Positions 55,561-64,000 of a DNA stretch of 64,000 nt are shown in pieces. Source of the stretch: Euphorbia lathyris (Eukaryota > Streptophyta > Magnoliopsida > Malpighiales > Euphorbiaceae); assembly GCF_963576675.1 (NCBI RefSeq), contig NC_088911.1, forward strand, positions 130,141,929-130,205,928, given 5' to 3'. Position numbers and translations under genes: made by a program. Numbering within the stretch: position 1 is the first letter of the stretch; each line of letters begins with the position of its first letter. The notes below the pieces were generated by a model that was given only the letters and a program-made list of their open reading frames with translations, was not told the origin of the DNA and ran no database searches.

Positions 55561-56985
55561 TCAGTATTGAAAGCTCGATATTATCCTCACAACTCCTTCT
55601 TGGAAGCAGATATCGTTTCAAATCCAAGTTATATTTGGCGAATTATTTTGGAGTCCCAAATGGTCATACGGCCGAGTGCTAGAAGAATGGTTGGTGATGG
55701 TACGAACATTAATATGTGGGAAGACCTCTAACTGTCCGACTTGTCAATCTGTTTGTTAAAAGTGTGAAACTAGAGGGACTGGCATCAGATATAGTGAGTC
55801 TTCTTCGTGTCCCTGAGTGGAACATATGGGACATCGATTTGGTCATGGGGTTATTTTGTAATAGGGATGTCGGATTAAGCACCAAAATTCTGTTGAGTAC
55901 TCGGTGCATTTCCCATGCTTGGAGCTGTTCTGGCGATTCAAAAGGAAAATTTAGTGTGAGGAGCTATTATACTAAACTCCAGTCCAACAGGTCTCACTCT
56001 TTGCCTCCGGCTCCGATGGTCAACTGGAGTGCGGTATGGACCCTTAAAGTCCCCCCAAAAATCTAGAATTTTCTATGATGGGTTCTGGCTAGTTGCTTAC
56101 CTATGCTAGTGGCACTCCATGATCATCACGTATATGTAAATACCAACTGTCCGATGTGTCTATCCTTAGAGAAAAGCTCATTCCATATTCTGACAGGGTG
56201 TACTGCCACGCAATAGTTGTGGTTGATGTCGTTTATGGGGGCACTATCTGCCACTTTTCATGAGTTCTAAGCCTATATTATATTGTATCACTTGTGAGAG
56301 GTTACCGAGTTGACTGATGTTCTATGTTGGTCTTTCTGGTTGAATCGTGTATGGAACCATACGTCTATGACTGTTGTGGTTTTACATATCTCTTTGATTT
56401 CTTTGCTGTCTAATTGGAAAACAACACAACTCCGACAGTGTGTGTGAGAAAATAACTTGACAACTAATGTGGTTCGATGAAATGTGCCTCCCCGGGCGTT
56501 CTGAAGATTAATATTGATGGCGCGACTTTTGAAGAATTGGGATTCGCATGATACAGTTTCGCTGCTAGAGATGATGATGGTCGCTTTATTACTACTGGAA
56601 ACAGTCGGATACTTTGTATTGACCCTTTTCTGGTAGAAGCCCTCTCATGTCATAAAGTGTTGAGTTGGATTAAAGTTCGAGGATGGTCGCGTGTTATCGT
56701 TGATCTGGATTCCCAAATGTTAGTTTATGCTCTAAAGCGTAATTCTGACAGCAATTTAGTTATTGATATTATAAGTGATTGTAAATCTCTTTTAAGAGAT
56801 ATAGGTGATTGTGAGGTTACTTTTGTTCGTTGATCAGCGAATCAATGTGCTCATGTATTAGCCAGAGTTATGATGTCTGAGTCTGATCGAGGGTCTTGGT
56901 TTGGGAGTCCCCCTCCGCTTGCTTGTTTTGCATTTGCTTATGATCCTTAATAAAAGTTTCCATCTTTTCAGTAAAAAAATTTATT
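55561..56985 (+). pseudogene. LINE 3' part: zf-RVT and RNase H regions
   Basis: Continues the LINE from 31006. SVLKARYYPHNSFLEA, NPSYIWRIILESQ and RMVGDGTNINMWED come first. A zf-RVT region follows (WSAVWTLKVPPKI, then CP-x-C residues near 56150). An RVT_3-type RNase H comes next (LKINIDGATFEE, a region around 56640 with VEALSCHKVLSWIK, IVDLDSQML), with many stops and frameshifts. It ends near 56950-56985 with AATAAAAG, TTTCAG and a short A run. It is the host sequence into which COP-2 and NA-2 inserted. Confidence 0.8.
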
Positions 56986-57129
56986 AGCTAATAGCTGAAT
57001 CAAACATGTTCTTAATATTTTAAATTTAAGCGTTTACTAACATTTATTAAATAATCCCTAAATTATAACATAATTATCTCAGTCAAAATACATCTACCCC
57101 TGTAATTTTAGTTTTTCTCATATATAGTA

Positions 57130-57285
57130 CCTATCAATGTTACAATATAATCAATTAAGGTTGGGTTGAGCGGTGTTCAAGTCGCTTAAACTAGTGATCT
57201 TAAGTTTGAGTCCTTATATATAAAACTTTAATAGGGAAAGAGTATATGAGGATAAAACTTTAATAGGGAAAGAGTATATGATGAT
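57130..57285 (+). repeat. Possible tRNA-derived SINE remnant and 31-bp tandem duplication
   Basis: GGTTGGGTTGAGCGG followed about 40 bp later by AGTTTGAGTCC resembles RNA polymerase III box A and B spacing. Immediately after, a unit of about 31 bp (TAAAACTTTAATAGGGAAAG plus AGTATATGA) occurs twice at 57222-57281. No tRNA cloverleaf is evident. Confidence 0.3.
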
Positions 57286-57615
57286 CCTCGAACCGAACCG
57301 AGTAATCATAAAATTTCTCCAAAATTTTCTTTTACAACATATAACGTTTCTTATAAAATTCTTAGCACTCAAAATTTTAGTTTTGTTTTTAGATTTTGAT
57401 TTCAATAACTAAAAAAAGAAGTGATATCTCTTTTTAATAAAAAAAAAACTACGACATACTTTATATTTATGTATAATGATAAGATGCCATTAATTCCAAC
57501 ATTGACATTACTCCAGTGTGTCTGATAATTAAAACATATATATTTTATTTATAGGCCAGAAAAGAAAAAGAAAAAAAAGAGTTGCTTATATTGTGTAAAA
57601 TTTATCTTAATATAA

Positions 57616-57981
57616 GGCATAACACTAATCATTTTAGTTGTCCAAACTAAAGCTTCGAAATCAATTAGAATGTTAAACTATCAAAATCATCAATCAGATT
57701 TTTAAATTAAGCAAAAATCATTAATTGATTCTCATTTTAAACAAAAATTATCAGTTGAATCTCATCGAAAATCATTTAGGTAAAAAATTTCAGACTCTCT
57801 TTGTCAAACCATTTTGAGCCAATATAGATATTATTACAGTCTATATATATCAAATAAGTTAAATTTTCTAATTTTACAATTGATGATTTTTCTTAATTCA
57901 ATGAGCTAATTGATGATTTTGATAGTTTAGAGTCCTAATTGATTTTAAAGTTTTGGGTTCGGGCCAAAATAAGTGTTATTC
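57616..57981. repeat. Foldback (MITE-like) element 1
   Basis: Arms of about 110 bp (57616-57730 and 57877-57981) pair imperfectly, roughly 70-75% by eye, with conserved blocks ACTATCAAAATCATCAAT and ATAACACT. There is no coding capacity. The terminal duplication is not clear. Confidence 0.6.
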
Positions 57982-58142
57982 TCTGAATATAGCATCTTTT
58001 AAGTAAAAAACCAACAAAAATTTACCAACGGACCAAAATTTATTGGCCATATTATTAACAAATTTTCAACAAAATTCAGTAAAAAAAAAAGTAAAAAAAG
58101 AGTAGAGATGACGATAGATACGAATGTCGTAGGCAGTTTTGA

Positions 58143-58304
58143 TCACATGCACCTTAATAAGCATGTAGAATTTGTTCATTCACGGTTAAATCTAGGCTTA
58201 TTAGAATCCTAAGGTAGAGATTCAAAGCATCCCGAGGTTTAAATTTAATAAGCCTATATATAACGGTGAATGAGCAAATTCACTTGCTCATTAATGTGCA
58301 TGTG
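58143..58304. repeat. Foldback (MITE-like) element 2
   Basis: Arms 58143-58203 and 58246-58304 pair well (TCACATGCAC...AGGCTTATTA). The loop is about 42 bp. The match may extend outward to CGTAGGCAG / CGTCAGGAA. Confidence 0.75.
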
Positions 58305-58583
58305 AAAATTCCTGACGCAGTAGATACCTAAAATTATTTGGATCTGTTTATCAATAAATAAATGTTGATAAATGAATTTGGAAAGAAATTAACTAGTAAT
58401 GTCCTTGGAGATTACGTTAGGACTCAACAACACATTTTATATTAATTTTTGACGAACTCTTGGATGCGATTCGCGAATGCCCCTCAACTTGTAGTATGTA
58501 CAATACAAATTCATTTTACCCTGTATTTTTAATTCCACCAATTAATAAGTTTGTCATGATTCATTCGAATTCTTGAATGTTCT

Positions 58584-58714
58584 GATCCAATATCATGAAG
58601 ATATTGTCCGCTTTGGCCCAAATCCAATATATGGGCCTCACGGCGTTTTAAAGTCGCGAGGCCCAATATGTTGGATTTGGGCCAGAGCGGATAATATCTA
58701 CATAGTATTGGATC
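58584..58714. repeat. Foldback (MITE-like) element 3
   Basis: Arms of about 62 bp (58584-58645 and 58653-58714) share GATCCAATA, ATATT, TCCGCT, TGGCCCAAATCCA and GGGCCTC with few mismatches and a loop of about 7 bp. It could form a strong hairpin. Confidence 0.8.
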
Positions 58715-58960
58715 GAAGTGTTACATCTATGCTATTAAGACTTTATGACTTCGGATAGGGATATAATACGTAACATCTTTAATTTTGTCAATTCCAATAC
58801 TATTATGAAAATGGAGTTTTTCTCTCTTCAAAAAGAAGGAAAAAAAAGTGTTACGTAGATATTTAAACAGTTCAACTACTAAATTAATATTTTTTTAATA
58901 GATTTAAATGGGATTGGGTTTAATTATAATACTTTTTTTGGGACCAAAACTGTAACTTCA

Positions 58961-59458
58961 TTAAATAATACGACTAGCATCCTCACGAATAATGTTCTCA
59001 AGCCATGGAGGCATTACACTGAAAAAAACAATCGCTAGCATCGGAATAGGCCGCCTTGTCACTAAATGTGCGGCCCTATTCGCTAAACGAGGAATAAAAC
59101 AAACTTTAAAACCAGGGTGCGAGTTGATGATGGTCCTGCAGTCTAGAATAATCGAACCAAACTCCGTATTATCTTGCCGAAATGAAGTGATTGCTTCAAC
59201 AACTAACCGGCCTAACTCATCCCTTATGACTGCCCCTAGCCCACTGCATCTTTCATTCGGAAATAATGCTACATCCGTATTACATTTGACTGCTCCCATA
59301 GGTGGCGACCTCCAAGACGCTGTCGCAGCATTACCAACATGTTGTTGCTCCCTCACGGTTGGTGCAATGAATTCCTGCAGCCCATCAACTACTTTGTCCA
59401 CCCTCAGCTCAGCGTTCAAACCCACAGCTCCAGGCGGCACAGAATCCATGCATGACAA
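58961..59458 (-). pseudogene. LINE RNase H (RVT_3) fragment
   Basis: A 165-codon frame with the RNase H start (VKCNTDVALF, LGAVIRDELGRLV) and end (FIPRLANRAAHLVTR, PPWLENIIREDA). The middle, which normally has the second catalytic acid, is shortened around ITSFRQ/DNTEFGS. It probably derives from a LINE inserted leftward and then deleted. A domesticated RNase H-like gene is less likely because of the missing core. Confidence 0.55.
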
Positions 59459-60100
59459 GGCTACATAAGCATTCCAATCTCCGGCTACATAATACTTAAA
59501 TGGAATTGGGTTTAATCATGATAAATTTGACAAATATTGTACTTATAAATATATATAATATTATATTATTATTATAGAAAACAAAAGGATACATATGGTA
59601 CTTCGCAATCAAGCATAACTATTGATTTAAATTATCATCAATAAATAAATGAATAATCTCTTGAAAAAGTCTTATTATATTTAATTCTTAATATTCTTTT
59701 GACTTGTCCATTTTATAAGAAAAAGTAGAAAAGGAATTAATTATGAAGTGAATTTTGAAAATAGTAAAAATAACAATTAAAAATTAGCTTTGAGGGTGAA
59801 AAGGTCATATTTTTTTTTCACAAAAACATCTCCTTTAATTATTTCGATAATGGTGGATTAAACTTTTTATCTTTTATTTCAATATACCAAATTATTAACA
59901 TTTAAAGTAAATCTACTAGGATCCGTTTAGTATTGCTTTTCAATACATTAAAAACATTTTTCCCACATAAAAGTAACATTTAATAAACACAAAACCGTTT
60001 TCTTTAAAAGTTTGGAAAACTACTTTAGAAAAAGTTACAATTTTTAGCATTTGAAAAAAAAAAAGAGATTTCACAACTTATTAAAAAAGCTGATATTAAC
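59459..60100. other. AT-rich intergenic DNA
   Basis: No coding or structured feature seen; runs of A and T and a few TATA words. Confidence 0.6.
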
Positions 60101-60900
60101 ATATGGAGCACGATGACATTTTCTTCGCCAATATGGAGTACGGTGACATTTTCTTCGCCATTATCTGTCACCAAATATGGAAATGGAGGAATGAAGAGTT
60201 ATTTACTAAGAAGACTGTCCTTATTCCTGATTTACTTGGTTATTTTTCGAAAAAGCTCTCTGTTATTACAAAGAGCTTTGAAGGTGAGCCCCTTGTTAGA
60301 CCTATCCCGGATAAAGTGGTCCATTTAGTTGGTTGAATTAAGCCTAAAGAAGGGTTTGTGAAGTTGAACATGGATGGCTCTTGCCTTAGCAATGGCAGAA
60401 TTGCAGCTGGGGGAGTTCTTCGGGATGCTGGTGGCGTTTGGCTTGCCGGGTTTTTCCATAACTTGGGGACGGGCTCTTCCTTTTCTGTGGAGCTCTGGGG
60501 TATTCTGTCGGGTGTTAAACTGGCCATTCATATGGGTATTAGAAGGCTTTTGGTGGAATCTGATTATTTGGAGGCAATCAACAGGATTTCTGATTGCCAG
60601 ACTGTTGGTCTGAAGAACCAGAATCTTATAAAGGCTATTTTGAGGCTTCGTCCTACCTTTAAGGTTCTTAGTTTCTCCCATATCTTTAGGGAGCAAAACC
60701 GCGTGGCGGATCGCTTAGCAACTGCTGGGCATTGGGGGACTTTAGGTGTTTCTACCCTTTCTGTTCCTCCATCTTTTCTGTTACCCACCCTCCTTGAGGA
60801 TAGGGTTGGGGTCAGCCTTTCTAGACTGATCTCGGGTTAGTTTTTTTTTTTTTGTTTTTTTCTTTTCCTTTCCTAAAAAAAAACTGATATTAATTTTTTA
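60101..60900 (+). pseudogene. 5'-truncated LINE with RNase H domain and T/A-rich tail
   Basis: The reading frame begins in a zf-RVT to RNase H linker (ICHQIWKWRNEELFTKK), has a TGA at 60334, and continues to 60840. RNase H motifs are LNMDGSC, GGVLRD, SVELWGILSGVKLA, LLVESDYLEAI and FREQNRVADRLA, so the usual acidic residues are present. It is followed by T-rich and A-rich runs to about 60885. A 30-bp unit (ATGGAGCACGATGACATTTT...) is duplicated in tandem at the 5' end (60101-60162). Confidence 0.7.
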
Positions 60901-62789
60901 TTTATGAAAATATGTCTAATTTTCAATATAACATGATGAGGCATTTGGGCTTTGGACGAATACATGTATAAGTCGGGTCAAACCCATGTTCGATATAACA
61001 TGATGAAACATTTGGGCGTTGGATATTCTAAGACTTAAATTTAACACGTCTAAATCCAATGGTGACTAATCAAATTTATTTGATCATTTAGGATACATGT
61101 GACCACTAGTGTATTTATCAAACACTTATAAGCGTTTTTTCTGTAAAACTTTTTCCCACATCAGATTACATTGACCGTAATATTGTCCAAATCCAACTCA
61201 GCTCAGCTCAACTTAGAGATAATAATTACACTACAACCCAATTAAACTCTCCAAGATTTGTTAGTTTCTATAAAAAAATATACTAAACAAAATAAAAGGC
61301 ATTAATTTAAATTCATACATTATATATATATATTGGATATTAAAGATAATTCTGGTCTGTTAAAAGAAAAAAAGATAATTCTGGTTCAGTCCATATTGGG
61401 CCTTGACGGCCCACACAACTTCATAAAATGGGCTTTGGGGCCTTTGTTTTCTTATGTAATTGTAATTTATGTTAGGGTTAGTTACATAATAGTCAGATTT
61501 GGTTAACTATTTACAACAAACGTGTGAAAAGAATTTCTTTAAATGTCAAGTTTTTACAAAAAAAAAAAATAGTTATATCATTAAACTCTATAACTGTTGA
61601 GTTTTTTTTAATTGAAAATAATTTAAAAATAACTGAAATGTGATAAAAACAGAAATAAAAAATGACAGAATGACAAAAATCTAAGAAAAAACAGAAAATG
61701 ATAAAAGTAGAAAAAAGAGTTATCAAAGTATAAAATAATTTTCATAAGTGTTTTTATATATAATTTCCTCTTTATAATAATATTTATTGTTTAATCAATA
61801 TTGTATTTTAATTATTAATCTTTATTTTGCAAATATCAAATTCTCTAAATGGTTTAGTTGGTAAAATGGCTATGGAAACCGTGCTAAGTATTATTAGGCT
61901 GGACATAATTCATAATTTTTTTTACAAACTTATAAATAATTTTTAAAATTTGAACTTCTGTGTAAATTCCTCTAATTTAATTCAATTCAATCTTTAATTA
62001 GAGTTGGATTCTTTTAGCTCCATTTATAAAGCTTGGAATTATTTATTATTTATAAAAAGGATAAGATGTAAAAATATTTCTAACATTGACTCGCAGGAGT
62101 AATTTTATTTTTAACATTTAAAATAATGTAATTGTATCTGTGAAGTTAGGAGCTATGAGCAATTTTATCCATAAGTTTGCAAATTGGATCAATTTCAAAT
62201 ATAACTATATAACATAAATATTTTGTTGGCTTAATACATTCGCAGCCCCTCAACTTATACTTTTTTTTCTCACTTTGCCTCTTACTTCATGGGACAATAG
62301 ATTAGCATCCTTAACTCAACAAAATATAACACTTTGTTTCCCCTTAATTTAGGACATCTGGTGTAATTGTAAAATAGTGGCCAGTACGCGCTTGACCTTT
62401 GACTCCACTTATAACATATGTCATCCAAATAAAGACATTAAAAGGAATGTGACTAAATCTTTCGTATAATAACTTCATTAGTCAATTGGTTTCAAGGGGG
62501 TGTCGGCTCTATTGATTTTGAGAGTCAAAGGATAACACAACAGATCCGTTAACCTAAAGGTTAAACCGATATTAAATTAAAAATACATCAAAAGGAATAT
62601 GACTAAAGTCTGTTAGAATTGGTGAGTTATGTGGAGGAAAACCCTATCTTGTTGATTGGAGATCCCAAGACCCAGGTTCAAAGGGACAACCTAATTGCAT
62701 AAACCTTGTGTTATCACTTGGGGGTTCAACCCTGGTCCATTCTTGTGATGTAAGTAGTGATATTAAGATGGAAAAGGTTACACTATGTT
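60901..62789. other. AT-rich intergenic DNA with short repeats
   Basis: No gene seen. About 30-bp direct repeats (ATATAACATGATGA...CATTTGGGC) lie near 60926 and 60993. The stretch at 62238-62270 (TTCGCAGCCCCTCAACTTATAC) resembles one end of a MITE, and CGCGAATGCCCCTCAACTTG near 58470 is similar. Confidence 0.5.
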
Positions 62790-64000
62790 TTTAAGGGTAA
62801 ATTTCAGCAATGGTGTATGACCTTTACCCCATTTCACACTTTGGTGTACAACCTTCATTTTGTCTCACTAATATATACGAACTTATAGATGACCTCCCAC
62901 TTTGGTGTATAGTCAGTTAAAATGACCGGTCAACGCCAGTTAACGCACCACCTCATCCAAGTTTTCATCTCTCCCAATAAAAACGTGGGACCCACCTCTT
63001 ATACAATTACTAAATTATCCCCATTCCTTATTAATTACTAAAATACCTTATCTCCTTCTTTGAAAATCCCATCTCTCCCTTTCTATCTCTAAGCTCTACT
63101 TTCTATGTCCAATTCCTCCATTATTAAAGCTTTCATTCATCACAATTACCATGTGCACAGATTCATCAACGCACTCATGTACTGCTTTTTTCCATCCGCT
63201 TTCATTTCCTTTATTTCTCTATTTTCTATCGCTCAAAAATATGAAATCCAATAACTCAACCATTCAATTTGGATTGTTTTGATTATTTTCTAGTCATTAT
63301 CCCCTGCTTTTCCCTTTTCCCTTTTCTTTTTTGTTTACTTGATTGTTTATGCTCAAATTCCCTAGCTATATGAGGCAAGTCTCGTTTTTTATTCAGAATT
63401 TGAATTTAGATATGGAATTTTATCATCAGCGAAAGTTTTAGTACTTGGGTATGAGGGTGCGGTTGAAAAAATGATGAATAAGTTCAGGAAGATAACAAAA
63501 TACTTGTTTATTCCGATGCTTCACAAGAGATTTGGATTTTTGAGTTTGGATTTGATAAAGGATTTGGGGCTAACAGAATGAAGATCTGGCAATTTCCTTT
63601 GTGTATGAACACTTTCCTGTTTTTCTCTTAATTCATCACTGCATCGTTTCTCTCCAATGGCCTAAATTAAACAACAAACAATTAATAGAAACCAATCGCA
63701 TAATCAGATCTGAGGAGCTCTAAATCGACTTGGTTCTTCGTTATTTTGGAAAACCCAGTTCAAAGGCCCCTACTTTTTCCTCACCCAGATGATCAAATCT
63801 GAAAAAAACTTAAACCCACTTGAGTTTATGTAAATAATAGATTAATAGAAAAAGTTTTTTAATTATAAAATTTCAAGTTTGATTTGGGATGAGGAAGAAC
63901 TATAATGTATGGAAGCATTAGTGTGTGAGAGAGGGGAAGAGAGAGTGTATTTTTATTTTTTTTAGGGATAAGGGTATTTTAGTCATTATACATCGAGTGG
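62790..64000. repeat. Possible Mutator-type MITE, right end at or beyond window edge
   Basis: TGGTGTATGACC and CTTTGGTGTACAACC near 62810-62850, and ACTAAAATACCTTATC near 63040, look like the left arm. The sequence near 63965-63990, read in reverse complement, gives GACTAAAATACCCTTATCC, so the two ends may be inverted. The middle is AT-rich with no gene. The element cannot be closed within the window. Confidence 0.3.

Noticed and set aside
57214..57405. 63-codon minus-strand frame
   Set aside because: AT-rich, lies partly in a tandem duplication, and shows no motif.
61850..61900. tRNA-like box A (TGGTTTAGTTGG)
   Set aside because: No box B at proper spacing and no cloverleaf.

Overview
This window looks like flowering-plant nuclear DNA, probably a pericentromeric or other repeat-rich region. 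I found no unambiguous host gene. About the first 57 kb is a stack of LTR retrotransposons inserted into one another and into an old LINE. The last 7 kb is AT-rich DNA with LINE 3' ends and foldback (MITE-like) elements. The species cannot be named from the sequence; the Sirevirus-, Tat- and Athila-type elements point to an angiosperm.

Layout, with labels used below. COP-1 (1-21209, +) is the 3' part of a Sirevirus-like Ty1/copia element. Two elements interrupt it: NA-1 (418-8371, -; target duplication GCTCT), a pol-less Ty3/gypsy element inside COP-1's extra ORF, and TAT-1 (9999-19983, -; duplication AAGTG), a Tat/Retand-type gypsy element inside COP-1's LTR. COP-2 (21210-30604, -) is a second copy of the copia family. 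It is joined tail to tail to COP-1, so only one 3' LTR is left between them. A LINE follows (30605-31006, continuing at 55561-56985). It is split by NA-2 (31007-55555, -; duplication GTGGC), a relative of NA-1 that has an intact extra ORF but no pol. NA-2 is itself interrupted by ATH-1 (32284-45540, +; duplication CACAC), an Athila-like element with almost open gag-pol and two extra ORFs, and by ATH-2, a solo LTR (49197-50768, -; duplication GTTAG).

In time order the LINE came first. COP-2 and NA-2 then entered the LINE, and ATH-1 and ATH-2 entered NA-2. On the other side, NA-1 and TAT-1 entered COP-1. By-eye LTR comparison makes NA-1 the youngest (about 99% identical), ATH-1 about 98% and TAT-1 about 97%.

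Three points stand out. (1) The gypsy LTRs carry GC-rich or CpG-rich palindromic cassettes about 100-300 bp upstream of the LTR TATA box. The same motif recurs inside the same element, between the gag or gag-pol region and the extra ORF. Related LTRs carry different cassettes at the same place. (2) Extra ORFs are everywhere: a spliced, fully open 700-codon antisense gene in TAT-1, tandem Athila-type ORFs in ATH-1, an intact one in pol-less NA-2, and long disordered ones in the copia pair. (3) Several junctions are scrambled. NA-1 has a one-and-a-half LTR with an inverted 85-bp piece. NA-2 has a duplicated flank with a mosaic junction. COP-1 and COP-2 share an inverted junction.
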